Assembly: GCF_900112225.1 (NCBI RefSeq)
Contig: NZ_FOLD01000001.1
Location: forward strand, 359,006-423,005
Direction of reading: 5' to 3'
Source of the DNA: Massilia yuzhufengensis
Lineage (GTDB): Bacteria > Pseudomonadota > Gammaproteobacteria > Burkholderiales > Burkholderiaceae_D
DNA: 64,000 nt
This document shows, one piece after another, positions 44,152-52,687 of this stretch (the first letter of the stretch is position 1; each line of letters begins with the position of its first letter). The notes under the pieces were generated by a model, which saw only the letters and a program-made list of their open reading frames with translations, was not told the DNA's origin and did no database searches. The position numbers were made by a program, and so were the translations under genes.

Positions 44152-45699
44152 ATGGTTGCCGTGCTGGCGCAGCGCGTAGCGAGCTTGAGACCGCGTCGCC
44201 GCCTGCAACTTGCCGGCCTGGCGGTGCTGGTGCTGGCCCTGCTGCTCGCCTTTTTCTATATCCGCTCGGAAGCGGCCGATCCCGAGATCCGCAACGACGT
44301 GCTGCTCAACCTGCGCGAGCTCGAAAAGCTCGACGCCGAATGGGACGCCAATATCCTGCGCGCCCACATCGGCCGCGCGCCGGCCACGGCGGCCCTGACC
44401 ACCCAGCTGCCGCGCATGCGCGAGCTCACCACGCGCCTGGGCGAAGCCGTCACCGCGACCTCGGGCGCCCCGGTGCGCACCGCCTATTCGCTGCTGCGCG
44501 ACGCCATGCAGCGCAAGGAGCTGCTGGCAGTGCAGTTCGGACGCCACAACCCGCCGCTGCGCGAGGCGCTGGTGTACTTGCCGCCGGCCGTGGCCGACCT
44601 CAAGACCGAGCTGGGCGGCATCGAAGGCGCGCTGGCGCCGGCGCGCCTGGTGGTGCGCCTCGATGCCTCGCTCAATGCGCTGCTCACCGAGATCCTGCGC
44701 TACAACGTGACGCCGAACCCGCCGCTCGCCGCCCGCATCGACGAAATCCTGGGTGACATCGCGGCCCAGCAGATCGCGTTCTCGCCGGCTGTGGTCGAGA
44801 AGATGGATGCCCTGATCAAGACGTCGCGCGTGATTCTCGTCAAACGCCCGCTGGAAAACCGGCTCGAAGCACACATCGCCGCCACCGCCACCGGCGCGGC
44901 CCTCGATCGCCTGGGCCGCGAGTTCGACCGCGCCTTCGACACCGAGCTGGCGGTGCGCGAGCGCTACCGCGGCTACCTGTTCGGCTACTCGGCCTTCCTG
45001 CTCCTGCTGCTGGCCTACGCCGGCATGCGGCTGCGCCGCAGCTACCGCATCATCGGCGAGGTCAACCACCGGCTGCAGGCGGCCAACGAAAACCTCGAGC
45101 ACCGGGTCGCCGAACGCACCGCCGAACTGGAAGCGCAGTCGAAGCAGCTCGAACGCCTGGCCCAGCACGACAGCCTCACTGGCCTGATCAATTACCGGCA
45201 GCTCACCCGGCTGCTCGAACGGGCGCTGGCGCGCGCCAACCGGCGCGATTCGGTGGTGGTGATCATGTTCATCGACCTCGACGGCTTCAAGGCGGTCAAC
45301 GACACCTATGGCCATGCCACCGGCGACCTGGTGCTGCAGATGGTGGCGCGCCGGGTGCAGGAAAAGCTGCGCGCCGAAGATGCGCTGGCGCGCCTGGGTG
45401 GCGACGAGTTCGTCATCATGCTGGAAGAGGTCGCGTCGCGCGAAGGCGCGCTGCGGGTGGCCCAGCTGGCGCTCGACCAGATCCGCTCGGTCACCGAGGC
45501 CGACGGCAACCCCGTCACGATTTCCGCCAGCATCGGCATATCCAGCGCGCGCGGCCATCTGGGCGCGGCGCGCGGCTCGGCCGCCCTGCTGGCCGAGGCG
45601 GATAAAGCCATGTACGACGCCAAGTCATCCGGCAAGGGCGGGTTCGTGGTCAGCCCGTCGGCCCAGTGGCTGGCGCCGGGGCAGGGCGGCGCGCACTAG
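44152..45699 (+). CDS. Membrane diguanylate cyclase with periplasmic all-helical sensor (DAHL-like)
   Basis: Makes c-di-GMP in response to an unknown periplasmic cue; 515 aa. Transmembrane helix 1 (LAGLAVLVLALLLAFFYI, about 21-39), a long helical periplasmic domain (about 40-275) that begins EIRNDVLLNLRELEKLDAEWDANIL as in DAHL domains, helix 2 (GYLFGYSAFLLLLLAYAGM), a signalling coiled coil, and the GGDEF domain (about 345-505) with the intact active site RLGGDEFVIMLEE. No obvious RxxD inhibitory site stands 5 residues before GGDEF, so product inhibition may be absent. Confidence 0.9.
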   Translation: MVAVLAQRVASLRPRRRLQLAGLAVLVLALLLAFFYIRSEAADPEIRNDVLLNLRELEKLDAEWDANILRAHIGRAPATAALTTQLPRMRELTTRLGEAVTATSGAPVRTAYSLLRDAMQRKELLAVQFGRHNPPLREALVYLPPAVADLKTELGGIEGALAPARLVVRLDASLNALLTEILRYNVTPNPPLAARIDEILGDIAAQQIAFSPAVVEKMDALIKTSRVILVKRPLENRLEAHIAATATGAALDRLGREFDRAFDTELAVRERYRGYLFGYSAFLLLLLAYAGMRLRRSYRIIGEVNHRLQAANENLEHRVAERTAELEAQSKQLERLAQHDSLTGLINYRQLTRLLERALARANRRDSVVVIMFIDLDGFKAVNDTYGHATGDLVLQMVARRVQEKLRAEDALARLGGDEFVIMLEEVASREGALRVAQLALDQIRSVTEADGNPVTISASIGISSARGHLGAARGSAALLAEADKAMYDAKSSGKGGFVVSPSAQWLAPGQGGAH

Positions 45700-45709
45700 C
45701 AGAATCCGC

Positions 45710-45745
45710 TACAATCGCGTTATGTTGCACTGCACAATAGGATAG
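45710..45745 (+). promoter_or_regulatory. Promoter-like TACAAT with a 7-codon leader ORF before the GNAT gene
   Basis: TACAAT (45710-45715) is followed 6 nt later by ATG TTG CAC TGC ACA ATA GGA TAG (45722-45745, peptide MLHCTIG). The stop is 4 nt before the GNAT ATG, and AGGA of the GNAT ribosome site lies inside the mini-ORF. Transcription would start at or beside the mini-ORF ATG. Could be chance. Confidence 0.35.
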
Positions 45746-45749
45746 TTCC

Positions 45750-46400
45750 ATGCTGGACAACCCACTGGTTCGCTGGCTCAAGGCCCTCAAAGGCAAGCCC
45801 GGCCGTCCGACCGTCCTGGTCAAGGAACTGGGCGAGCGCGACCGCCGCCGCATCCTGCGCCACTTCCTGGCGCTGGACGACAGCGACCGCCTGCTGCGCT
45901 TCGGCAGCATCATTCCCGACGAACAAATCGCCAAGTACGTCGCCAAGCTCGATTTCAGGCGCGACATCGTCTTTGGCGTGGTGAACCGCGTGTTCCAATT
46001 GGTGGGCGTGGGCCACCTGGCCTTCGCCAAGGCCGAGAGCGGCAAGCCGACGACCAAGGAACGGGTAGCGGAGTTCGGGGTGTCGGTGTCGAAATCGGCA
46101 CGCGGGCAGGGCGTCGGCTCGCGCCTGTTCGACCGCGCCGCAATCCACTGCCGCAATGCGGACGTGGATACCCTGTACATGCAGTGCCTGACGTCGAACC
46201 AGACCATGATGCATATCGCGAAAAAGGCCGGCATGGCGATCAAGCGCGAGTACGGCGAAGCCGACGCCTACCTCCAACTCCCGCCCCCGAGCGCCGGCAG
46301 CGTGATGGCCGAGGCGCTGGAAGAGCAGTGGGCGGCGATCGATTATTCGATGAAGGCGAATGCGAGGGCGGCGGTGAAGTGGCTGGGGCCGAAGAAGTAG
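45750..46400 (+). CDS. GNAT family N-acetyltransferase
   Basis: Cytoplasmic GNAT-fold protein of 216 aa. The N-terminal ERDRRRILRHFLALDDSDRLLRFG and the acetyl-CoA site VSKSARGQGVGSRLFDRAAIHC (motif A, RGQGVGS) are clear, followed by LYMQCLTSNQTMMHIAKKAGMAIKREYGEADAYLQL. The start pattern (residues 20-60) is the same as in GNAT proteins found beside stress or polysaccharide genes, but no substrate can be named. Monocistronic with its own promoter-like box. Confidence 0.85.
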   Translation: MLDNPLVRWLKALKGKPGRPTVLVKELGERDRRRILRHFLALDDSDRLLRFGSIIPDEQIAKYVAKLDFRRDIVFGVVNRVFQLVGVGHLAFAKAESGKPTTKERVAEFGVSVSKSARGQGVGSRLFDRAAIHCRNADVDTLYMQCLTSNQTMMHIAKKAGMAIKREYGEADAYLQLPPPSAGSVMAEALEEQWAAIDYSMKANARAAVKWLGPKK

Positions 46401-46462
46401 GGTTATATGGTCGTTGAAACTTGTTGACCCCATTCCCACTCCAGCCCAAAAACCGTCAAAAA

Positions 46463-46490
46463 TTGGATTCCGGCCTGCGCCGGGATGACG
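46463..46490. repeat. REP-like palindromic repeat, copy b
   Basis: TTGGATTCCGGC-CTGCGCCGGGATGACG, the reverse orientation of the GGCGCAGGCC family, lies 63 nt after the GNAT stop in a 142-nt gap between convergent GNAT and Lrp genes. The rest of the gap shows nothing else. Confidence 0.6.
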
Positions 46491-46542
46491 ATTCATACAT
46501 GTGTGGATTGAACGGCTGTCGTGGATTGCAAGGGAAAACCCC

Positions 46543-47058
46543 TCACCCCACCACCGGCAACGCCGTCGTCTCCTTAATCCTCTGCAACGCAAAACTCGAC
46601 TTCACATCCAGCACCGCCGGATGCTTGAGCAAGGTCCCCATCATGAAACGCGAGAAGTGGTCCATGTCTTCCACATGCACGCGCAGCAGGAAATCCATCT
46701 CTCCCGTCATCGCATAGCAGGCCACCACTTCCGGCCAGGTTCCCACCGACACCGCGAAATCATTGCGCGGCGAGGTTGCCGGCAGGCCTGGCGTGCCGCG
46801 CGCGCCGCCCGCCACTTCGCTGTGCTTTTCCAGGCGCACGTTCACGTAGGCCAGCAGCCCGAGCCCGATCTTGTCCGGGTCCACCAGGGCCACATACTGG
46901 CGGATCACGCCGGCCTCTTCCAGGCGCTTGATGCGGCGCAGGCAGGGGGAAGGGGACAGGTTGACGCGCTCGGCGACATCCTGGTTCGACAGCCGCCCAT
47001 CGGACTGCAGGACCGCCAGGATTTTGCGGTCAGTCTTGTCGAGCTCAATTTTTGACAT
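46543..47058 (-). CDS. Lrp/AsnC family transcriptional regulator
   Basis: Feast/famine regulator of 171 aa, cytoplasmic. N-terminal winged HTH (ELDKTDRKILAVLQSDGRLSNQDVAERVNLSPSPCLRRIKRLEEAGVI, about 4-52), then the RAM domain (about 70-160). The RAM domain holds a Gly/Pro-rich insertion (about 85-100, GGARGTPGLPATSPRND) not typical of AsnC. Divergent from the indolepyruvate oxidoreductase gene, so it probably senses a branched or aromatic amino acid and controls that gene and itself. Confidence 0.92.
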   Translation of the reverse strand: MSKIELDKTDRKILAVLQSDGRLSNQDVAERVNLSPSPCLRRIKRLEEAGVIRQYVALVDPDKIGLGLLAYVNVRLEKHSEVAGGARGTPGLPATSPRNDFAVSVGTWPEVVACYAMTGEMDFLLRVHVEDMDHFSRFMMGTLLKHPAVLDVKSSFALQRIKETTALPVVG

Positions 47059-47085
47059 GTTTTCCCCGGTGAATTCGCGAACACG

Positions 47086-47098
47086 GCAATTTTATTGC
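47086..47098. promoter_or_regulatory. Candidate Lrp operator in the divergent lrp/indolepyruvate oxidoreductase promoter
   Basis: A perfect palindrome GCAAT-TTT-ATTGC lies 28 nt upstream of the lrp ATG, in an AT-rich island. Lrp-type sites are AT-centred palindromes of about this form. TATACT at 47153-47158 is a possible -10 for the oxidoreductase gene. Confidence 0.45.
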
Positions 47099-47271
47099 GC
47101 AAATCGTCTGGCGGGGGGAATTGTTTGGAATTTAATGCCGGAGGGGCAGGACTATACTGGGCGCCATATGGGAGCAGGCCAGCCCTGCCCAGTCGCGCCC
47201 GCCACGATGACCACCAAGAGTCTGTGCTGCGCGCCCTGACAAGACCACGCGAAAGTAGACGGAGACACCGC

Positions 47272-50200
47272 ATGAACGCACCCCTCGAGCGCGCCGACCT
47301 GGCCGCGCCGCAGCAAGACATCACCCTCGACGACAAGTGGACGCTCGAGCGCGGCCGCGCCTTCATGACCGGCACCCAGGCCCTGATCCGCCTGCCGATG
47401 CTGCAGCGCGAGCGCGACCTGAAGGCGGGCCTGAACACCGCCGGCTACATCACCGGCTACCGCGGCTCGCCCGTCACCGCCGTCGACCAGACCGCGATGA
47501 AGGCGAAGAAGCACCTCGAGGCGCACCACGTCAAGTTCCACCCGGGCATGAACGAAGACCTGGCGGCCACCGCCGTCTGGGGCACCCAGCAGACCAACCT
47601 GTACAAGGACGCCAAGTACGACGGCGTGTTTGCCATGTGGTACGGCAAGGGCCCTGGCGTGGACCGCTGCGGCGACGTGTTCAAGCACGGTAATAACGCC
47701 GGTTCCGCCAGGCACGGCGGCGTGCTGGTGCTGGCCGGCGACGACCATGCGGCCAAGTCCTCGTCCACCGCGCACCAGTCCGACCACATCCTGACCCACT
47801 GCGGCATCCCGGTGCTGTATCCATCCTCGGTGCAGGAATACATCGACTACGGCCTGCACGCCTGGGCCATGAGCCGCTACACCGGCCTGTGGGTATCGAT
47901 GAAGTGCGTGACCGACATCATCGAATCGGGCGCCGTGGTCGACCTGGATCCGGACCGCGTGCAGATCGCACTCCCGACCGACTTCGAAGTGCCGCAGGGC
48001 GGCCTGAACATCCGCTGGCCCGACGCCGTGCTGGACCAGGAAGTCCGCATGAGCAACTTCAAGTGGTACGCCGCGCTGGCCTATGCCCGCGCCAACAAGC
48101 TCAACAAGATCATCTGGGACGCCCCGCAAGCGAAGATCGGCATCATCACCGCGGGTAAAAGCTATGTCGACACGCGCCAGGCGCTGGCCGACCTCGGCAT
48201 CGACGAACAGGCGGCGCGCGACATCGGCCTGCGCCTGTACAAGGTCGGCATGACCTGGCCGCTCGAATCCGAAGGCGTGCACGAATTTGCGCGCGGCCTG
48301 GACGAGATCCTGGTGGTCGAAGAAAAGCGCCAGGTGATGGAATACGCGCTCAAGGAGGCGCTGTATAACCTGCCGGACGCCCAGCGCCCGCGCGTGGTCG
48401 GCAAGTTCGACGACACCGGCGAGTGGAGCAACAAGGACCGCATGGGCCACGGCGACTGGCTGCTGCCGGCGACCTACGAGCTGAATCCGGCGCAAATCGC
48501 CCGTGCCATCGCTTCGCGCATCTCGCACTATTGCGCCGGCCACCCGGTCGAGCAGCGCGTGAAGGAACGCATCGCTTTCCTCGAGGCGAAAGAACTGGTC
48601 CTCAAAAATATCCCGGCCAAGGCCAACCCGGAAACCGACCGCATCCCGTACTTCTGCTCGGGCTGCCCGCACAACAGCTCGACCAAGGTGCCGGAAGGCT
48701 CGCGCGCCATGGCCGGCATCGGCTGCCACTACATGGTGCTGTGGATGGACCGCGAGACCTCCACCTTCACCCACATGGGCGCCGAGGGCACGACCTGGAT
48801 CGGCCAGGCCCCGTTCACCGACGAGAAGCACGTGTTCGTCAACCTGGGCGACGGCACCTACTTCCACTCGGGCATCCTGGCGATCCGCGCGGCCGTGGCC
48901 GCGAAGGTCAACATCACCTACAAGATCCTGTACAACGACGCGGTCGCCATGACCGGCGGCCAGAACGTCGACGGCCCGCTCGACCCGGGGATGATCAGCC
49001 GCCAGATCGCGGCCGAAGGCGTCACGCCGATCATCGTCGTCACCGACGAACCGGGCAAGTACCCGGACGACTACGCCTGGGCCCCCGGCACCACCGTGCG
49101 CCACCGCTCGGAACTGATGGACGTGCAGCGCGAGCTGCGCGAGATGCCGGGCGTCTCGGCCGTCATCTACGACCAGACCTGCGCGTCCGAAAAGCGCCGC
49201 CGCCGGAAAAAAGGCGAGTTCCCCGACCCGGCCAAGCGCGCTGTGATCAACGAAGCCGTGTGCGAAGGCTGCGGCGACTGCTCGGTGCAGTCCAACTGCC
49301 TGTCGGTCGAGCCGCTGGAAACCGAACTGGGACGCAAGCGCCAGATCAACCAGTCCTCGTGCAACAAGGACTTCTCGTGCGTGTCGGGCTTCTGCCCGAG
49401 CTTCGTCACCGTCGAAGGCGGCGGCCTGAAGAAGCCGAAGAAGGCAGCGTCGTCGGAAGCGACGCCGCCCGTCTTGCCGATGCCGGTGATCCCGTCGACC
49501 GCCGCGCCTTACGGCATCCTGATCGCCGGCGTCGGCGGCACCGGCGTGGTCACCGTCGGCCAGATCCTGGCGGTGGCGGCCCACGTCGAAGGCAAGGGCG
49601 CCATCGTGCTCGACCAGTCCGGCCTGGCCCAGAAGGGCGGCCCGGTGATGTCGCACGTGCGCCTGGCCGATAAACAATCCGACCTGCACTCGACCCGCGT
49701 GGGCACCGGCAGCGCCGACCTGGTGATCGGCTGCGACCAGATCGTCACCTCCAGCCGCGATGCCCTCTCCCGCATGGGCGAAGGCCGTACCTGGGCCGCC
49801 GTCAATTCCACCGGCGCCACCACCGCGGCATTCGTGAAGAACCCGGACTGGCAGTTCCCGGGCGAAGGCTCGAAGGGCGCCATCCTGCAGGCCTGCGGCG
49901 CGCAGAACGTCGACTTCGTCGATGCCGGCAAAATCGCCACCGCCCTGATGGGCGACTCGATCGCCACCAATATGTTCATGCTCGGCTACGCGTTCCAGAA
50001 GGGCCACGTGCCGCTGGCGGAAGCCTCGCTGATCAAGGCGATCGAACTCAATGGCGTTTCGGTGCCATTCAATAAAGCCGCCTTCAACTGGGGCCGCAGC
50101 GCGGCGCACGACCTGGCTTCGGTGACCAGGCAGGCCGCGCCAGGCCAGGTGATCGAGTTCAAGCGAAGCCAGACCCTGGACGACGTGATCAACCGCCGCG

Positions 50201-50826
50201 TCGAGCTGCTCACCGCTTACCAGAACGCCGCCTACGCCGGCCAGTACAAAGCCTTCGTGGATGGCGTGCGCGCCCAGGAAGCCAAGCTGGGCGGCGGCAC
50301 CCGCCTGAGCGAAGCCGTGGCGCGCTACTTCTACAAGCTGATGGCCTACAAGGACGAGTACGAAGTCGCCCGCCTGCACACCGACCCGGCCTTCAAGGCC
50401 AAGATCGCGAACATGTTCGAAGGCGACATCAAGCTCAAGTACCACCTGGCGCCGCCGCTGCTGGCCAAGCACGACAAGCAAGGCCGCGCGATCAAGCAGG
50501 AGTTCGGAGGCTGGATGATGGGTGCTTTCGGCGTGCTGGCCAAGCTGAAAGGCCTGCGCGGCACCCCGCTCGACATCTTCGGCTACACCGCCGAGCGCCG
50601 TACCGAGCGCGCCCTGATTGGCCAGTACCGCCAGACCGTGGAAGCGCTGTTGCCCAAGCTCACGCCGGAGAACCTGGCGCAGGCGGTGGCGATCGCCAGC
50701 ATCCCGGAAGACATCCGCGGCTACGGCCACGTGAAGGAGCGCCACCTGGCGGCGGCCAAGCAGAAGGAAGCGGCGCTGCTGGCGGCTTTCCATGCGCCGG
50801 CAGGAGCGGCGCCACGCGCGGCCTGA
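47272..50826 (+). CDS. Indolepyruvate ferredoxin oxidoreductase, fused subunits
   Basis: Oxidatively decarboxylates aryl- or branched 2-oxoacids to acyl-CoA with ferredoxin; one chain of 1184 aa combines the IorA and IorB parts. The N-terminal pyrimidine domain (TGYRGSPVTAVDQ) is followed by the TPP-binding domain (about 460-620; LGDGTYFHSGILAI, YNDAVAMTGGQ), a 4Fe-4S segment (CEGCGDCSVQSNCL and later CNKDFSC) near 663-705, the gamma/IorB domain (LIAGVGGTGVVTVGQIL, QSGLAQKGGPVMSH, about 745-930), and a C-terminal DUF6537-like region. ATG 47272 follows a CGGAGACACCG ribosome site. Divergent lrp suggests amino-acid control. Confidence 0.93.
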   Translation: MNAPLERADLAAPQQDITLDDKWTLERGRAFMTGTQALIRLPMLQRERDLKAGLNTAGYITGYRGSPVTAVDQTAMKAKKHLEAHHVKFHPGMNEDLAATAVWGTQQTNLYKDAKYDGVFAMWYGKGPGVDRCGDVFKHGNNAGSARHGGVLVLAGDDHAAKSSSTAHQSDHILTHCGIPVLYPSSVQEYIDYGLHAWAMSRYTGLWVSMKCVTDIIESGAVVDLDPDRVQIALPTDFEVPQGGLNIRWPDAVLDQEVRMSNFKWYAALAYARANKLNKIIWDAPQAKIGIITAGKSYVDTRQALADLGIDEQAARDIGLRLYKVGMTWPLESEGVHEFARGLDEILVVEEKRQVMEYALKEALYNLPDAQRPRVVGKFDDTGEWSNKDRMGHGDWLLPATYELNPAQIARAIASRISHYCAGHPVEQRVKERIAFLEAKELVLKNIPAKANPETDRIPYFCSGCPHNSSTKVPEGSRAMAGIGCHYMVLWMDRETSTFTHMGAEGTTWIGQAPFTDEKHVFVNLGDGTYFHSGILAIRAAVAAKVNITYKILYNDAVAMTGGQNVDGPLDPGMISRQIAAEGVTPIIVVTDEPGKYPDDYAWAPGTTVRHRSELMDVQRELREMPGVSAVIYDQTCASEKRRRRKKGEFPDPAKRAVINEAVCEGCGDCSVQSNCLSVEPLETELGRKRQINQSSCNKDFSCVSGFCPSFVTVEGGGLKKPKKAASSEATPPVLPMPVIPSTAAPYGILIAGVGGTGVVTVGQILAVAAHVEGKGAIVLDQSGLAQKGGPVMSHVRLADKQSDLHSTRVGTGSADLVIGCDQIVTSSRDALSRMGEGRTWAAVNSTGATTAAFVKNPDWQFPGEGSKGAILQACGAQNVDFVDAGKIATALMGDSIATNMFMLGYAFQKGHVPLAEASLIKAIELNGVSVPFNKAAFNWGRSAAHDLASVTRQAAPGQVIEFKRSQTLDDVINRRVELLTAYQNAAYAGQYKAFVDGVRAQEAKLGGGTRLSEAVARYFYKLMAYKDEYEVARLHTDPAFKAKIANMFEGDIKLKYHLAPPLLAKHDKQGRAIKQEFGGWMMGAFGVLAKLKGLRGTPLDIFGYTAERRTERALIGQYRQTVEALLPKLTPENLAQAVAIASIPEDIRGYGHVKERHLAAAKQKEAALLAAFHAPAGAAPRAA

Positions 50827-50848
50827 TGCCAGACTGATATCGTCGACG

Positions 50849-50877
50849 ACGGCCGGCTTGTCCGGCCGTGTTCTTTT
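50849..50877 (+). terminator. Intrinsic terminator after the oxidoreductase gene
   Basis: An 8-bp stem ACGGCCGG/CCGGCCGT with a 5-base loop is followed by GTTCTTTT, 22 nt after the stop. Confidence 0.8.
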
Positions 50878-50913
50878 GGCATGCCGTCTAGCATTTCTTG
50901 TTGTGTGTCAGAC

Positions 50914-50962
50914 CCAACTGTTACAGTTGGTTGCACTTCGTGCATATGGCCCCGACTATAAT
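50914..50962 (+). promoter_or_regulatory. Palindrome and TATAAT promoter of the S41 lipoprotein gene
   Basis: A perfect inverted repeat CCAACTG-TTA-CAGTTGG (50914-50930) touches a TTGCAC -35-like box (50931-50936). A consensus TATAAT (50957-50962) follows at an overlong spacing of 20 bp. The -10 ends 7 nt before the ATG at 50970, so the mRNA would be leaderless or nearly so. The palindrome is placed where a repressor or activator could act. Confidence 0.5.
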
Positions 50963-50969
50963 CGACCGC

Positions 50970-52574
50970 ATGAAATCGCCATTCGCCCATGGTCGTGCGA
51001 CGACCGCGCCCCGCCTGATCGCTTCGCTTTTCGCAGCATCCTTCGTCCTCGCCGGCTGCGGCGGGGGCGGTGGTTCGCCCGGTGTGGGCGCCAATCCAGG
51101 CCAGACCGGCCAGAACCCGCCACCGACCATCCCGGTAACGCCGACGCCGCCGGTCACGTCGACGCCGCCTACCGCGGCCGATCTCGATCCGAACACCCTC
51201 GGCAATGCCTTCACGACCTACTGGAACCTGTGCGCCAAGCCGCGCACCGGCCTGGATCCGGATGGCCGGCCGTTCCCGGACAAGCAGGGCACGCTGCTCG
51301 ACGAGCTGAAGTTCCTGCGCGCCTGGTCGAATGAATACTACCTCTGGTACAACGAGATCCCGAACACCTACAAGATGGCGGATTTCACCAACCCCATCGA
51401 CTACTTCAATGTGCTCAAGACCTCGGCTCTGACCGAGTCCGGCCAGCCGAAGGACAGGTACCATTTCACGTACACGACCGAAGAGTGGGAAAAGCTGCAA
51501 AGCTCGGGAATCGACCTGGGCTACGGCGTCACCTGGAAACGCAATAGCGCCACCGCGCCGCGCACCTGGATCGTGAGCCTGGTCGAGCCGGGTTCCCCGG
51601 CCGCTGCCGCCGGCCTGCGCCGCGGCGACATGCTCACGCGCGTGGACGGCGTGGACTTCGTCAACGCCACCGGCGCCGACGCGGTCAACCGCATCAACGC
51701 CGGCCTGTTCCCGGAATCGGCCGGCTCGGCGCACCAGTTCACGCTGCAGCGCGGCGGCGTCCCGTACGACGTCACCATGACCGGCGCCGAGGTGCGGGTC
51801 GACCCGGTCAAGAACGTGCAGGTGCTCGACACCCCCACCGGCAAGGTCGGCTACCTGAGCTTCGAGACCCACAACCAGGTCTCGGAAAAGGAGCTGGTGG
51901 ACGCATTCACCACCTTCCAGCAAGCCGCGGTGAGCGACCTGGTTCTGGACATGCGCTACAACGGCGGCGGGCTGCTCTACATCGCCAGCGAGCTGTCCTA
52001 TATGGTGGCCGGCCCGGACGCGACCAGGGGCAAGATCTTCGAGCGTCCGCTGTACAACGACAAGACCGCACTGCAGCCGGCGATTCCCTTCCTGAGCACC
52101 GCCTATGGCTTCAGCTCGCCGAACCCGGTGCGCGCCGGCACGCCGCTGCCTTACCTGGGCCTCAAGCGCGTCACGGTGCTGACCACGGCGGGTAGCTGCT
52201 CGGCCAGCGAAGCGGTGATCAATGGCCTGCGCGGCGCCGACATCCAGGTCGACGTAATCGGCAGCCAGACCTGCGGCAAGCCCTACGGCTTCACGCCGGT
52301 GCCGAACTGCGGCACCACCTACTTCTCGATCGAGTTCAAGGGCGCCAACAACAAGGGCTTCGGCGACTACGCGGACGGCCTGGCGCCGACCTGCCAGGTG
52401 GCCGACGACCTGAGCCGCGAGATCGGCGATCCGGCCGAAGGCCTGCTGGCCGCCGCACTGGCCTACCGCCAGACCGGCATCTGCCCGCCGGCCACCCGCG
52501 CCCGCGAAGTGAAGATGGACATCGTGCGCCATCCGGCCAAGGAAATCTCGATCTACACCAGGCCGCGCCCATAA
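50970..52574 (+). CDS. S41 family peptidase, lipoprotein
   Basis: Envelope protease of 534 aa related to tricorn/CtpA. The lipoprotein signal has the lipobox FVLAGC near residue 30, followed by a Gly- and Pro-rich linker (about 31-70). A PDZ domain (about 190-275; AAAAGLRRGDMLTRVDG) precedes the S41 core with DLVLDMRYNGGGLLYIASEL, catalytic Ser in AGSCSASEAVING (about 410) and Lys in QTCGKPYG (about 433). Three or more Cys in the core may form disulfides. ATG 50970 starts the signal peptide; ATG 50946 is in frame but overlaps the -10 box. Substrate unknown. Confidence 0.88.
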   Translation: MKSPFAHGRATTAPRLIASLFAASFVLAGCGGGGGSPGVGANPGQTGQNPPPTIPVTPTPPVTSTPPTAADLDPNTLGNAFTTYWNLCAKPRTGLDPDGRPFPDKQGTLLDELKFLRAWSNEYYLWYNEIPNTYKMADFTNPIDYFNVLKTSALTESGQPKDRYHFTYTTEEWEKLQSSGIDLGYGVTWKRNSATAPRTWIVSLVEPGSPAAAAGLRRGDMLTRVDGVDFVNATGADAVNRINAGLFPESAGSAHQFTLQRGGVPYDVTMTGAEVRVDPVKNVQVLDTPTGKVGYLSFETHNQVSEKELVDAFTTFQQAAVSDLVLDMRYNGGGLLYIASELSYMVAGPDATRGKIFERPLYNDKTALQPAIPFLSTAYGFSSPNPVRAGTPLPYLGLKRVTVLTTAGSCSASEAVINGLRGADIQVDVIGSQTCGKPYGFTPVPNCGTTYFSIEFKGANNKGFGDYADGLAPTCQVADDLSREIGDPAEGLLAAALAYRQTGICPPATRAREVKMDIVRHPAKEISIYTRPRP

Positions 52575-52642
52575 GCGCAGCGTGAACCAGAACGGCCCGG
52601 CCAGCCTCGCTGCCCGGGCAGTTTTCATTCTGGAAACGGGAC

Positions 52643-52648
52643 TATAAT
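52643..52648 (+). promoter_or_regulatory. -10 box of the M14 carboxypeptidase gene
   Basis: A perfect TATAAT 39 nt upstream of the start codon, preceded by TTTTCA at 15 bp spacing, gives a short leader with GGAG as ribosome site. Confidence 0.55.
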
Positions 52649-52687
52649 CACCGGCTTTGCCACCCGACGATTGCTGGAGTGTTCACG

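Noticed and set aside
47152..50793. 1213-aa minus-strand reading frame
   Set aside because: Shadow of the indolepyruvate oxidoreductase gene, with no recognisable protein motifs.
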